A stretch of 60,887 nucleotides of DNA. Source: Nonomuraea candida. GTDB lineage: Bacteria > Actinomycetota > Actinomycetes > Streptosporangiales > Streptosporangiaceae. The position numbers and the translations under genes were made by a program. Below are positions 26,101-35,700 of the stretch, piece by piece; position 1 is the stretch's first letter, and every line of letters begins with the position of its first letter. Where the stretch lies: positions 1 through 60,887 of the forward strand of contig NZ_JOAG01000061.1 in assembly GCF_000725485.1 (NCBI RefSeq), read 5' to 3'. The notes beneath the pieces are model-generated. The model did not search any database, was not told where the DNA came from, and saw only the letters and a list, made by a program, of their open reading frames with translations.

Positions 26101-27675
26101 ATGCCCTCCACCACCGTGGAAGATCCGGCCCTGCCCGCGCACGCCCCGCCGGGCAGGCGGGCCAACGCCTGGCTGACGCTGATCGCCGTCGCGATCGGCC
26201 TGTTCATGGTCAACCTCGACGGCTCCGTCGTGGCGATCGCCAACCCCGAGATCGGCCGGGAGCTGCACGCCTCCACCGCCGACCTCCAGTGGGTCACGAA
26301 CTCCTACCTGCTCGCCATGGCCGCCCTGCTGATCCTCGGCGGCAAGCTCGGCGACCGGTTCGGGCGGCGTACGTACTACCTGATCGGCACGGCCGGGTTC
26401 ACCGCCGCCTCGGTCGCGATCGGCGTGGCCGGGTCGATCGAGGGCGTGATCGCCTTCCGGGCGGCGCAGGGCGTCTTCGCCGCGCTGCTGATCCCGAACA
26501 CGCTCGGCCTGCTGCGCGCGGTCTTCCCGCCGCGGAGGTTCGGCATGGCGGTGGGCCTGTGGGCCATGGTGGCCTCGTGCTCCACCGCGCTCGGGCCGAT
26601 CGTCGGCGGGCTGCTCATCGAGCACGTCAACTGGGAGTCGGTCTTCCTCATCAACCTGCCCATCGGCCTGATCGGCGTGGTCGTCAGCGCGCTGGTGCTG
26701 CCGCAGAGCAGGAACTCCACCGGCCACCACCGCTTCGACCTGCCCGGCGTGATCCTGCTCGCGATCGGCCTGGTCGTGCTGGTCTTCGGCGTGATCAAGG
26801 GCGAGACCTGGGGCTGGACGTCCGGCGGCACGCTGGGCGCGCTCGCGGCGGGCGTGCTGGTCCTGCTCGTCTTCGGCTGGTACGAGACCCGCCAGGCCCA
26901 CCCGCTGCTGCCCATGCGGCTCTTCCGCAGCCCCGCGCTGACCGTCGGCGCGATCGTCACCGCGATCAACTTCTTCGTGCTGCTCGGCGTGGTCTTCTTC
27001 CTGATGCTGTACCTGCAGAACGTGCGCGGCTTCACGCCCGTCGAGGCCGGCGTGCGCACGCTGCCGCTGAGCCTGGCCACCGTGGTCGCCTCGCCGCTGG
27101 GCGCGGCGCTGACCGGCCGGTTCGGCGCCCGCTTCGCCATGCCGCTCGGCATGGCGCTGCAGGCCGCCGCCTCCTTCTGGATGCTCACCTGGGACGCGCA
27201 CTCGTCCTACGCCGCCATGTGGCCGCCGTTCCTCGCGCTCGGACTGGGGGTCGGCATGGTGATGTCGGCCTCGTCCGACGCGATCGTGGGCAACGCGCCC
27301 GCCAGGGACGCCGGGGTGGCCGGCGGGCTGCAGGCCACGGCGCTGCAGATCGGCGGCGCGCTGGGCACGTCCGTGCTGGTCTCGCTGGTCAGCGCCCGGG
27401 TCGGGGCGACGCTCGGCGGCGAGCTGGCCCGCGCGGGCGTCCCGGACGGGACGGCGGCCGGGCTCGCGCACGCCACCGACGCGGTGGCCATGGGCGTCTC
27501 CCCCGTCCGGGACGGCATGGCCGGGCAGGTCGCGGCGGCCGTGGCCGAGGGCAGCGGCAACGCGTTCATGAACGGGGTGCACACGGCGGTGCTGGTCACC
27601 GGGGTGCTCTGCGTCGTGGGCGGGCTCCTCGCCGCCGCCGGCCTCCCCCGCCGGAACGCGGGCGCTCCGCGTTGA
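26101..27675 (+). CDS. MFS drug exporter, DHA2 (14-TMS) family
   Basis: A 524-residue major facilitator with about 14 membrane segments. Family motifs are FMVNLDGSVVAIANPEIGREL in the first helix (DHA2 motif D1), then GGKLGDRFGRR as motif A between helices 2 and 3, and the late helices around NAPARDAGVAGGLQATALQ. Such proteins export antibiotics, dyes or own metabolites with H+. Start ATG 26101 has AAGG just upstream; an in-frame ATG at 26071 is the alternative. No adjacent TetR regulator is present. A 30-bp repeat array overlaps its last codons. Confidence 0.9.
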   Translation: MPSTTVEDPALPAHAPPGRRANAWLTLIAVAIGLFMVNLDGSVVAIANPEIGRELHASTADLQWVTNSYLLAMAALLILGGKLGDRFGRRTYYLIGTAGFTAASVAIGVAGSIEGVIAFRAAQGVFAALLIPNTLGLLRAVFPPRRFGMAVGLWAMVASCSTALGPIVGGLLIEHVNWESVFLINLPIGLIGVVVSALVLPQSRNSTGHHRFDLPGVILLAIGLVVLVFGVIKGETWGWTSGGTLGALAAGVLVLLVFGWYETRQAHPLLPMRLFRSPALTVGAIVTAINFFVLLGVVFFLMLYLQNVRGFTPVEAGVRTLPLSLATVVASPLGAALTGRFGARFAMPLGMALQAAASFWMLTWDAHSSYAAMWPPFLALGLGVGMVMSASSDAIVGNAPARDAGVAGGLQATALQIGGALGTSVLVSLVSARVGATLGGELARAGVPDGTAAGLAHATDAVAMGVSPVRDGMAGQVAAAVAEGSGNAFMNGVHTAVLVTGVLCVVGGLLAAAGLPRRNAGAPR

Positions 27676-27753
27676 CCTCAAGCGCACGCCGGCGCTTCGC
27701 GTCGACCTGGAACACACCCGCAAGCTCCGCGTTGACCTGGAGCCCACTCCAGC
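27664..27753. repeat. 30-bp tandem repeat, 3 copies
   Basis: Units starting GCTCCGCGTTGACCT at 27664, 27694 and 27724 with exact 30-bp spacing; the third is closest to the first. The stop codon of the MFS gene lies in unit 1 and the reductase gene starts 16 bp after unit 3. Confidence 0.78.
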
Positions 27754-27769
27754 GGGCAGGCTTGGTCCC

Positions 27770-28636
27770 ATGCAGGAACCCATGAGAACGCGCACCATCG
27801 GCGGACGTCAGGTCGGGGCCATCGGGCTCGGGGCCATGCCCATGTCGGTGGCCGGGCACATGCCGGACGAGGCGCAGTCGATCCGTACCATCCACGCGGC
27901 CCTGGACGCCGGCATCACCCTGATCGACACGGCCGACGCCTACACGCCCTCCCACGAGGACGTCGGCCACAACGAGCGCCTGGTCGCCAAGGCGCTGTCC
28001 ACCTGGGGTGGCGACGCCGCCGCCGTGCTGGTGGCAACCAAGGGCGGGCACATCCGCCTCCCCGACGGCTGGGACGTGGACGGCCGGCCGTCGTACCTCA
28101 AGGAGGCCTGCGACCGGTCGCTGAAGGCGCTCGGCGTGGACAGCATCGGCCTCTACCAGCACCACCGCCCCGACCCGAAGGTCCCCTACGAGGAGACCAT
28201 CGGCGCGCTGAAGGAGCTGCACGACGCCGGCAAGATCCAGATGGCCGGCATCTCGAACGCCGGCCCCGGCCAGATCAGGCTGGCCCACTCCATCCTGGGC
28301 GAGCGCCTGGTGAGCGTGCAGAACGAGTACTCGCCGCGCTTCCGCTCCAGCGAGCCCGAGATCGACGTGTGCGCCGAGCTCGGGCTGGCCTTCCTGCCGT
28401 GGTCGCCGCTGGGCGGCATCGGCCGCACCGGCGAGCTGCGCGAGCGCAACGCCGCCTTCACCGAGATCGCCGCCGCGCACGGCGTCTCGCCGCAGCAGGT
28501 CTGCCTGGCCTGGGAGCTGGCCCGCAGCCCGGTGGTCATCCCGATCCCCGGCGCGAGCCGCCCCGAGACCATCGCCGACTCGGCCGCCGCCGCCACGCTG
28601 GAGCTGAGCGAGGAAGAGCTGGCCCGGCTCCGGTAG
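27770..28636 (+). CDS. Aldo/keto reductase
   Basis: A 288-residue (alpha/beta)8 NADPH-dependent oxidoreductase. The catalytic tetrad is visible: Asp and Tyr in IDTADAYTPS, Lys in VATKGG, His in LYQHHRPD. The cofactor end has VIPIPGASRPETIADSA. It reduces aldehydes or ketones; the family is too broad to name a substrate. ATG 27770 or ATG 27782 (AGGA upstream) may be the start. It converges on the recombinase-like gene, leaving 19 bp between the stops. Confidence 0.9.
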   Translation: MQEPMRTRTIGGRQVGAIGLGAMPMSVAGHMPDEAQSIRTIHAALDAGITLIDTADAYTPSHEDVGHNERLVAKALSTWGGDAAAVLVATKGGHIRLPDGWDVDGRPSYLKEACDRSLKALGVDSIGLYQHHRPDPKVPYEETIGALKELHDAGKIQMAGISNAGPGQIRLAHSILGERLVSVQNEYSPRFRSSEPEIDVCAELGLAFLPWSPLGGIGRTGELRERNAAFTEIAAAHGVSPQQVCLAWELARSPVVIPIPGASRPETIADSAAAATLELSEEELARLR

Positions 28637-28655
28637 GGACAGCCCTGCACGGGGG

Positions 28656-29711
28656 TCAGGTGGCCTGGTCGCGCAGCAGCTCGGTGACGGTGGTGGCGCG
28701 CATCATGTGCGGGTCCAGCAGCTCCGCCCGCCGCCTGGGGATGCCGCCGGCCAGGGCCGCGGCGGTGAGCGCCGCCCGCAGCCACGGCACGTCCACCGGG
28801 CGGCCGTCGGCCCGCCTGATCAGCGGCTCCCCGGCGGTCCTCATGGCCGACAGCGTACGCAGCAGCGGCCGGGCCGGCGGCGGCACCGGGAAGGCGACCA
28901 GGTCGCCGCGGCCGTCGTGCACGGTGACGATGGCCGGCTCGCCCGCCGTCACGGCCCGCAGGTCCTGGAGGGTCAGCCCGGCCAGGGCGGTGGCGGGCGC
29001 GCCGGTGGCGTCCAGCAGCGCGACGGCCGCGGCCTCGGCGGGCCTGCCCTCGGCCGCCAGCCGGGCGATCCCGAGCCGCAGCAGCCGCCGGTCCTCCCGG
29101 GTCAGCGTCCGGGCGTCGCGGGCCGGGGCCGGGCGCGAGACGGGGGTGCGGTCGTGCCGTACGACGCCGCTGCGCCAGGCGAAGGTGTAGAACGACGACA
29201 GCACGGCGCGTTTCCTGGCCACGGTCGCCCTGGCCAGCGGCTTGCCGGGGTTGCGCACGCCGATGGTGAGCGCGCCCGCCAGCGCCGCCTCGCAGTAGGC
29301 GTCGAGATGGGCGCCGGTGACGGCGAGCGGTTCGAGCTCCGGCTCCACGGTGCGCAGCCAGCGCAGGAACGAGGCCAGCACCTGGAGGCGGGCCTGCCGG
29401 GTGGCCGGGGAGCGCTTGTCCAGCAGCCAGGCGGCCACCGTACGGCGGGCCGGCGCGGCCAGCGCGTCCACCAGGTCCACGTCCGCGCCCGGCACCTCGC
29501 CCCCGTCGCCGGGACGGCGGCGCGGGCGCAGCCCGCCGATCCGCCCGACACTGAGCGCCTCGGGCTCCACGGCCTCCCCCTGACCCTGGTTCTCGCCGAT
29601 CCGGCCGCTCTCAGCGGTGCTCTGGACCTCCTCCGCCGTCAGCACCTCGGCCCGCAGGCGCGCGGTCGAGGACGGCAGGTGTGAGTCGTCTGTTCTGGTC
29701 ATGCTCAGCAC
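28656..29711 (-). CDS. Tyrosine recombinase-like protein lacking catalytic residues
   Basis: A 351-residue protein with an N-terminal SAM-like core-binding domain (SPATRQARLQVLASFLRWL, KRAVLSSFYTFAWRSGVV) and a partial phage-integrase catalytic domain. The first catalytic Arg, expected in a TGxR motif, is replaced (ATGAPATAL). The His-x-x-Arg box survives (DPHMMRATTVTELL). The protein then ends six residues later, before the His/Trp and nucleophilic Tyr. It cannot be an active recombinase; it is either a decaying gene or a repurposed DNA-binding protein. GTG 29711 and ATG 29702 are possible starts. The 28655 side shows no continuing frame. Confidence 0.7.
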   Translation of the reverse strand: MLSMTRTDDSHLPSSTARLRAEVLTAEEVQSTAESGRIGENQGQGEAVEPEALSVGRIGGLRPRRRPGDGGEVPGADVDLVDALAAPARRTVAAWLLDKRSPATRQARLQVLASFLRWLRTVEPELEPLAVTGAHLDAYCEAALAGALTIGVRNPGKPLARATVARKRAVLSSFYTFAWRSGVVRHDRTPVSRPAPARDARTLTREDRRLLRLGIARLAAEGRPAEAAAVALLDATGAPATALAGLTLQDLRAVTAGEPAIVTVHDGRGDLVAFPVPPPARPLLRTLSAMRTAGEPLIRRADGRPVDVPWLRAALTAAALAGGIPRRRAELLDPHMMRATTVTELLRDQAT

Positions 29712-29924
29712 TCGGCCTCGCCCGCCCGCGCGGCGCCGAGCAGCCCCGGCCGCGTCATGGACGTCACGGAGGTGTCGATGGCCGTCGCGCGGGCGGAAGC
29801 GCCCCGGCGGCCCGGGCCAGGCAGTCCAGTCATGATCTCGATCTTCTCACGGAGCGGCCCTCCGCCGCCCCCATATCGGACGGCGATCGCCAATGCCGCG
29901 ATCGTCATCAACCCTCCGCCGAAG

Positions 29925-29945
29925 TGTATATAGTGCACATATACA
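29925..29945. promoter_or_regulatory. GntR/YtrA-type operator
   Basis: Arms TGTATAT (29925-29931) and ATATACA (29939-29945) are exact inverted repeats around a 7-bp centre AGTGCAC. It lies 40 bp upstream of the GntR gene, and a TACAGT -10 element (29942-29947) overlaps its right arm. AT-rich in an otherwise GC-rich region. Probably the autoregulatory site. Confidence 0.7.
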
Positions 29946-29985
29946 GTAAGGATTCCGGTTCGATGGCCGCGCGAAAGGGTCAGAG

Positions 29986-30372
29986 ATGCGCATAGTGATC
30001 TCCAACACCTCCGGCGTGCCCATCTACGAACAGATCAAGCAGCAGGTCATCGCCGCGATCCAGACCGGCGACCTGCCGGCCGGCGCGCCGCTGCCGTCGT
30101 TGCGGGCCCTGGCCAGAGACCTGCGGGTGAGCGTCATCACGACCACCCGGGCCTACAACGACCTGGCGCGCGACGGGTTCATCACCAACGTGCACGGCAA
30201 GGGCAGCTTCGTGCTGCCGCGCAGCCCCGAACTGGTGCGCGAGCAACTGCTGCGCGAGGTCGAGGAGAGCCTGACCGCGGCGCTGCGGCACGCCCGCCGG
30301 GCCGGCCTGACGAGGGACGAGGTGATCGAGATCCTCGACCAGCTTCTCCGACTTCCCGAGGAGGGACAGTGA
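29986..30372 (+). CDS. GntR family regulator, YtrA subfamily
   Basis: A 128-residue regulator. The N-terminal winged helix (about 10-75) is PIYEQIKQQVIAAIQTGDL...LPSLRALARDLRVSVITTTRAYNDL. The short C-terminal helical part (~50 residues) is that of the YtrA subfamily, which normally represses an ABC transporter encoded just downstream. Here its TGA overlaps the GTG of such an ABC ATPase gene (GTGA), but that gene is cut off after 53 codons. The start is ATG 29986 with GAAAGGGTC upstream, and the operator is at 29925-29945. Confidence 0.88.
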   Translation: MRIVISNTSGVPIYEQIKQQVIAAIQTGDLPAGAPLPSLRALARDLRVSVITTTRAYNDLARDGFITNVHGKGSFVLPRSPELVREQLLREVEESLTAALRHARRAGLTRDEVIEILDQLLRLPEEGQ

Positions 30373-30529
30373 CGACCACGCGGAACGCCGTCGAGATCCG
30401 CGGCCTGACCAAGCGATTCGCCGGCTTCTGCCTCGACGGGGTGGACCTGGTGCTGCCGCCCGGCTACATCATGGGCCTGGCCGGCCCCAACGGCGCGGGC
30501 AAGACGACCCTCATCAAGTGCCTGTTGGG
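30369..30529 (+). pseudogene. ABC transporter ATPase, truncated after Walker A
   Basis: The frame opens at GTG 30369, coupled to the GntR gene, and encodes a normal start of an ABC ATPase: VEIRGLTKRFAGF, then GLAGPNGAGKTTLIKCLLGM (Walker A). Homology then stops abruptly. The frame continues as Pro/Arg-rich nonsense. Q-loop, signature, Walker B and the permease gene expected next are all missing. A deletion has joined this gene to an unrelated one near 30524-30532. Confidence 0.8.
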
Positions 30530-30682
30530 GATGTGGTCGCCGCCGCCCTGGCCCGCGAGGACGCCCCGCCCACGCACGTGGCCGTGGTGTGGCGCACGGC
30601 GGGCGCCACGGCGCGCATCCGCGCCTTCGCCCAGGCCGCGGCCGACGCCGTCCGCGCCAACGGCGGCCCCGCCCGCTTCTGA
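30530..30682 (+). pseudogene. C-terminal fragment of another gene, LysR-like
   Basis: From the end of the ABC fragment a different frame reads DVVAAALAREDAPPTHVAVV, then WRTAGATARIRAFAQAAADA, and ends ANGGPARF at TGA 30680-30682. A strand followed by WRT and a terminal helix resembles the end of a LysR substrate-binding domain. No start or upstream part is present. Gene identity is tentative; the truncation is clear. Confidence 0.5.
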
Positions 30683-30821
30683 CCGGAGAGCGCCTCCCGC
30701 CACACGCGCCCCGGGACAACCGGCGAGTACGCGCCGCCGGTGCGTCCTTTTACGAGGTGCCGGAGAGGAGGCTCCCCCAGAGTGTTCCGGGGCCCGGACA
30801 CACCATCGAGGGGGAACCACA

Positions 30822-31388
30822 ATGTTCAGCACCAGCAAGGGCCGTCGCCTGCTCAGAACCGCGGGCACGGCACTGGGGGCCGCCACCGTCCTGTTCACCG
30901 GCGCCGTGGCGCTGGCCGGACCGGCGTCGGCGGCCACCGTCACCGCGCAGCTCGACAGCGGCAGGATCCTGGTCAACGGCAGCCCGGCGGACGACGGCAT
31001 CACGATCACGCTCAACAGCGCGGGAACCGTGGTGACCATCGCCAACACGCTCGGCTCGGTCGCCGCCGGCGCCGGCTGCACGCGGGCGGCGGGCGAGGCG
31101 CGCTGCCCGACCGGCGGCATCACCCGGGTCGAGGTGTTCGCGGGGGACGGCATCGACGCGATCCGCAACGACACCAGGCTGCCGAGCACGCTCTCCGGCG
31201 ACAACGGCGTGGACACCGTCAACGGTGGCACCGCGGCCGACACCCTGTTCGGCGGGTTCGGCGACGACACGCTCAACGGCGGCTCGGGCAACGACCGCCT
31301 GATCGGCAGCATCGGCACCGACACGCTCAACGGCGGAGCCGACACCGACCGCTGCGACGGCGAAGTCGAGAGCGGCTGCGAGCTGTAG
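30822..31388 (+). CDS. Secreted calcium-binding RTX-like repeat protein
   Basis: A 188-residue secreted protein. Signal peptide about 1-38 (LLRTAGTALGAATVLFTGAVA then ASA). The C-terminal half carries nonapeptide-like Ca2+-binding repeats: LSGDNGVDTVNGGTAADT, LFGGFGDDTLNGGSGNDR and LNGGADTDRCDG, the hemolysin-type (RTX) roll. Family members bind calcium outside the cell and may be adhesins or matrix proteins. Start ATG 30822 follows GAGGGGGA. Followed by a strong terminator hairpin. Confidence 0.85.
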   Translation: MFSTSKGRRLLRTAGTALGAATVLFTGAVALAGPASAATVTAQLDSGRILVNGSPADDGITITLNSAGTVVTIANTLGSVAAGAGCTRAAGEARCPTGGITRVEVFAGDGIDAIRNDTRLPSTLSGDNGVDTVNGGTAADTLFGGFGDDTLNGGSGNDRLIGSIGTDTLNGGADTDRCDGEVESGCEL

Positions 31389-31401
31389 GGAGCCCGCGCG
31401 G

Positions 31402-31434
31402 GCCGCCTCCGCCGGAAGGACCGGCGGGGGCGGC
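31402..31434. terminator. Bidirectional terminator hairpin
   Basis: GCCGCCTCCGCCGG and CCGGCGGGGGCGGC form a 14-bp stem with one wobble pair around the loop AAGGA. It sits between the convergent RTX-like and serine-hydrolase genes. Confidence 0.7.
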
Positions 31435-31441
31435 TCGCCGT

Positions 31442-32587
31442 TCACGCGCCGACGGAGACGCCGAACTCCGCTTCGATGATCTCGAACATGATGTCCCAGG
31501 TCTTCCACTCGGTGTTGGTGTGCACGGCCACGGTGCGCCGGCTCTCCGGCTCGCTCACCGTGAAGAACCAGGTCCCCCAGAGGCTGCCGCCCGCGCCGCG
31601 CAGCGTCCGGCCGCCCGTCATCCGGCGGTCGAGCTCGAACATGCCCAGGCCGTACCGGGCGTGCGGGATCCAGTGACCGCCCTCGGTGGAGACCGTGGTC
31701 CACATCTGCCGGTGCTGCTCGGGCGGCAGCAGGGTGCCGCCGGCCATCGCCTCGACGAAGCGGATCATGTCACTGGAGGTGGAGACGACGTTGCCGGCCG
31801 ACCAGGCCCAGGAGGAGTTGAACTCGGTCACGTCCAGGGGCGGGAGGCCCGGCTCCTCGATCATCGACTCCCAGTTCTCCGGGGTGACCGCCGCCAGGTC
31901 GGTGCCGTCCTTGTAGAACAGGTTCGAGTACAGGCGCGGGTGCGGATCGGGGTAGCCGGTCTCCCGCTCGGGGCGCACGCGGGTGTGGGTCAGGCCGAGC
32001 GGCCGGGTGATCCGGCGTTCGACCTCCTCGGCGTAGCTGTTGCCGGTGATCCGCTCGATGATCGCGCCGGCGATGTGGAAGCCGCCGTTGGAGTACTCGA
32101 AGCGCTCGCCCGGCGCGCCGACCGGCGGCTGGGACACCGCGATCCGCAGCAGTTCCTCGGTGCCGAAGGTGTCGAAGCGGTTCTGGCGGAAGGCGGAGCG
32201 GGTGGCGTAGCGGTGGGCCACCTCCGGCGCCAGGCCGGTCGAGAACAGGCCGCTGGTGTTGCTGAGCAGGTGCCTGACGGTGATCTTGTCGCCGTCGTAG
32301 CCGTTGACGTCCAGCACGCCGGGCAGCCATCTGTTCACCGGGTCGTCGAGGTTCAGCCGGCCGTCGGCCTCCAGGCCCAGCAGCACGGCGGCGGTGAAGG
32401 ACTTGCCGCTGCTGCCGGCGTGCACGTGCTCCCCGGGCCGGCGCGGGGCCCCGGTCTCCAGGTCGGCCACGCCCGCGGTGCCGAACCAGGTCCGGTCGCC
32501 GTCCTTGACCTCGGCGACGATGCCGGGGACGCCGACCTCGGTCACCGCCCGGTCGAGCACCTGCTGCAGTTTCTCGTGCGCGGTCAT
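31442..32587 (-). CDS. Serine hydrolase (beta-lactamase/DD-carboxypeptidase family)
   Basis: A 381-residue protein. The nucleophile motif SxxK is SSGK in HAGSSGKSFTAAVLL, the second motif is YSN in RFEYSNGGFHIAG, and RGAGGS is near the usual HxG position. No signal peptide is visible from ATG 32587, so it may be cytoplasmic or exported in another way. The start at 32587 has GAAAGG about 8 nt upstream; the longer start at 32629 adds a basic non-conserved stretch. Substrate unknown: esterase, peptidase or beta-lactam-like activity are all known in this family. Confidence 0.82.
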   Translation of the reverse strand: MTAHEKLQQVLDRAVTEVGVPGIVAEVKDGDRTWFGTAGVADLETGAPRRPGEHVHAGSSGKSFTAAVLLGLEADGRLNLDDPVNRWLPGVLDVNGYDGDKITVRHLLSNTSGLFSTGLAPEVAHRYATRSAFRQNRFDTFGTEELLRIAVSQPPVGAPGERFEYSNGGFHIAGAIIERITGNSYAEEVERRITRPLGLTHTRVRPERETGYPDPHPRLYSNLFYKDGTDLAAVTPENWESMIEEPGLPPLDVTEFNSSWAWSAGNVVSTSSDMIRFVEAMAGGTLLPPEQHRQMWTTVSTEGGHWIPHARYGLGMFELDRRMTGGRTLRGAGGSLWGTWFFTVSEPESRRTVAVHTNTEWKTWDIMFEIIEAEFGVSVGA

Positions 32588-32768
32588 TTGCGCTGCCTTT
32601 CGAGAGGATGTCTTGCGTACGCCCTTCACGGTGCCGGGCGGCTCTGACAGGCGGCTTATAACGATCTTCCAGCCCTGCCGTGCCGGGGTGAGCGGATTGT
32701 CAGGGAGCGCTCCGGACCCGCCCCGACCAGCGGAGACGCGCCCGTGCTTGATCGGTTCCGCCGCCCGT

Positions 32769-32774
32769 TAGCCT
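32769..32774 (+). promoter_or_regulatory. -10 element of a leaderless transcript (SARP regulator)
   Basis: TAGCCT seven bases before the ATG at 32782; TTGATC at 32748-32753 is a possible -35 with a short 15-bp spacer. Confidence 0.42.
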
Positions 32775-32781
32775 GGTGCGC

Positions 32782-35700
32782 ATGCGGATTGAGCTGCTGG
32801 GGCCGGTCCGGGCCCGGGCCGACGACGGCACGCCGATCGAGCTCGGCGGCACCAGGGTCCGCGCGCTGCTGGCCAGGCTGGCCCTGGCCGGGGGCGAGGT
32901 GGTGCCGGTCGACTCGCTGCTCGGCAGCCTGTGGGAGGAGGAGCGGCCGCACGGCGAGGGCGTCAACGCGCTGCACGCGCTGGTGCACCGGCTCCGCAGG
33001 GCGCTGGGCACGCCCGCGACCGGGCCGGAAACCGGGGCGGCGTCTCGGGCCGGCGCAGGGTCTCGGGCCGGCGCAGGGTCTCGGGCCGGCGCAGGGTCTC
33101 GGGCCGGCGCAGGGTCTCGGGCCGGCGCAGTGACCGGGGCACGGGCCGAGACAGGAGACGGGGCGGGGGCGGGGAACGGGCTCGTCGAGACGGTGGGCGG
33201 CGGCTATCGCCTGCGCGTGCCCGCCGAGCACATCGACGCCGTCCGGTTCGAGGAGCTGGCCAGGCGGGGCCGTCACGAGCTGGCCGCGGGCGACGCGCCC
33301 CGGGCCGCCGCCCTGCTGCGCGACGCGCTGGCGATGTGGCGCGGCGACGCGCTGGCCGACGTACGCGACCTCCCGTTCGCCGGCACGGCCGGCGCGCGCC
33401 TCGACGAGCTGCGCGCCGGGGCGGCGGAGGACCGGTTCGAGGCGGAGCTGCGCCTGGGCCGCCACGGCGAGATCCTGGCCGACGTGGAGGCGGCGGCCGC
33501 CGCGCATCCGCTGCGGGAACGCCTGGCCGGGCTGCGCATGCGGGCCCTGCACGCGGCGGGCCGCCGGTCCGCCGCGCTGGCCGTGTTCGAGGAGGTCCGC
33601 GGCACGCTCGCCGAGGAGTTGGGCGTCGATCCCTCCGAGGAGCTGCGCAGGACGCACCTGGCCGTGTTACGGGGTGAGCCGGAGACCCTCCAGGCCGCCG
33701 GCGCGCCACCGGAGGTGGCACGGGGCCGGCTGCCGGCGCCGCTGACCAGTTTCGTCGGCCGGGAGGAGGAGCTGAGGTCGCTGGCCGGACTGCTGGAGAC
33801 CGCCCGGCTGGTCACCGTCGTGGGGCCCGGCGGCGTGGGCAAGACCCGGCTGGCCGTGGAGGCGGCGGGCCGGCACCGGGCCCATGCCCGCGGCCGGGTC
33901 TGGCTGGTCCCGCTGGCCGGGGTGCGCACGGCCGGCGGGCTGCCGGAGGCGGTGCTGGGCGCGCTCTCCGTCACGGACGCCCAACCGGCCGGCACGCCGC
34001 TGGAGCGGGTGGCCGAGCTGCTCGCCGGCGGCGAGGGCGTGCTGGTGCTGGACAACTGCGAGCAGATCGCCGGGCCCGTCGCGGAGTTCGCCGGCCGGCT
34101 GCTGGAGCGCCGGCCGCACCTGAGGGTGCTGGCCACGAGCCGGGAGCCGCTGGACGTCATGGGTGAGGCGCTGTGCCGCCTGGGCCCGCTCGGCCTGCCG
34201 CCGGCCGGCGCCGACGCCGCCCGCGCCCGCGAGTCGGCCGCGGTGCTGCTGTTCCTCGACCGGGCGGCGGCCGTGCAGCCCGGCTTCGTGCTGGACGCGG
34301 CCACGGCCGGGCCGGTGGTGGACGTCGTACGCCGGCTGGACGGGCTGCCGCTGGCCCTGGAGCTGGCGGCGGCGCGGCTGCGCACCATGGACGCCGCCCA
34401 GGTCGCGCGGCGGCTGGACGACCGCTTCCGGCTGCTCACCACCGGCAACAGGACCGCCCAGCCCCGCCAGCAGACCCTCCACGCGGTCATCGAGTGGAGC
34501 TGGGAGCTCCTCACCGATCAGGAGCGGACGCTGGCCCGCCGGATGTCGGTGTTCCCGGCGCGTACCGGGAGCGCGGCGATCGAGGCGGTCTGCGCGGACG
34601 GGACGCTTCCCCCGGACGAGGTCGCGCACGTCCTCGACTCCCTGGTGGACAAGTCCATCGTGGAGCGCTCCGGTGACGGTTACCGGATGCTGGAGAGCAT
34701 CCGGGCCCACGCGGCGGGCAAGCTCCCGCTCGCCGGGGAGCACGAGAGCGTCCTGCGCGGCTTCGTCCGGCACTTCGCCGGCCTGGCCGGGGAGCACGAG
34801 CCGCTGCTGCGCTCGGGCCGGCAGCTGGAGTCGCTGCGGCTGTTCCAGGCCGAGTACGACAACCTGCTGCACGCCCTGGACACGGCCGTCGACGGCGGCG
34901 ACGCCGAGACCGCGGCCCGGCTGCTCGCCCCGCTGTACTGGTACTGGGTCATGCACCGCTACGACGCGCGGGCCGAGACGTACATCGCCCGGGTGGCCGG
35001 GTTCGGCGACGCGCTGCCCGCCGCCGCCCGGGCCGCGTTCACCGCGATCCACCTGGTCGGCGTCGCGGGCGGCCCGATCACCGACCCCGGCCGGCTGCGC
35101 GTGATCGTCGACGACTGCGCCCGCACGGGCGCGCTGCGGCGCTATCCGATGCTGCTGACCACGGTGCTGGTGATGGCGGCCGTGCTCGGCGTGGCCGAGC
35201 TGGACGAGCTGGCCGACCGGGAGATCGCCCGCGTGCGCGGCGGCTCCGACCGCTGGGCGATCGCCTGCACCTTCATGATCGAGGCCATCCGCCACCGCGA
35301 GCGGGGCGACCGGGAGGGCTGCGCGGGCGCGATGACGGCGGCGCTGCACGCGTTCGAGGAGACCGGCGACCGGTGGTGGACGGCCAAGACGCTGTACGGA
35401 CTGGCCCAGCTGCACGCCGTCGCGGGCGACCACGACCGGGCGATCGGCGCCTACGAGCGCAGCATCGCTTTCGCCACCGGCCTCGGCTCGCAGGACGAGG
35501 TCTCGACCCGGCTCGGGCTGGCCACCGAACGCATGCGCGCCGGCGACCTGGACGGGGCCCGGCGCGACCTGGAGACCGCCGAGCGGGCGGTTCTGGAGCG
35601 CGGGCAGCCGCTGCTGGAGTTCGAGGTCCTGGGCGTCCTGGCCGAGCTGCACCGCCGCCGCGGCCAGGTCGAACGGGCCGAGCGGGCGCTCGACCGGATG

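Noticed and set aside
27676..27769. Short coding frame through the 30-bp repeats
   Set aside because: The reading frame exists only because 30 is a multiple of three; there is no start codon with a ribosome-binding site and no conserved pattern.
29705..29938. Small minus-strand ORF before the recombinase-like gene
   Set aside because: Gly/Ala-rich, overlaps the recombinase start in another frame, has no clear ribosome-binding site and covers the GntR operator.
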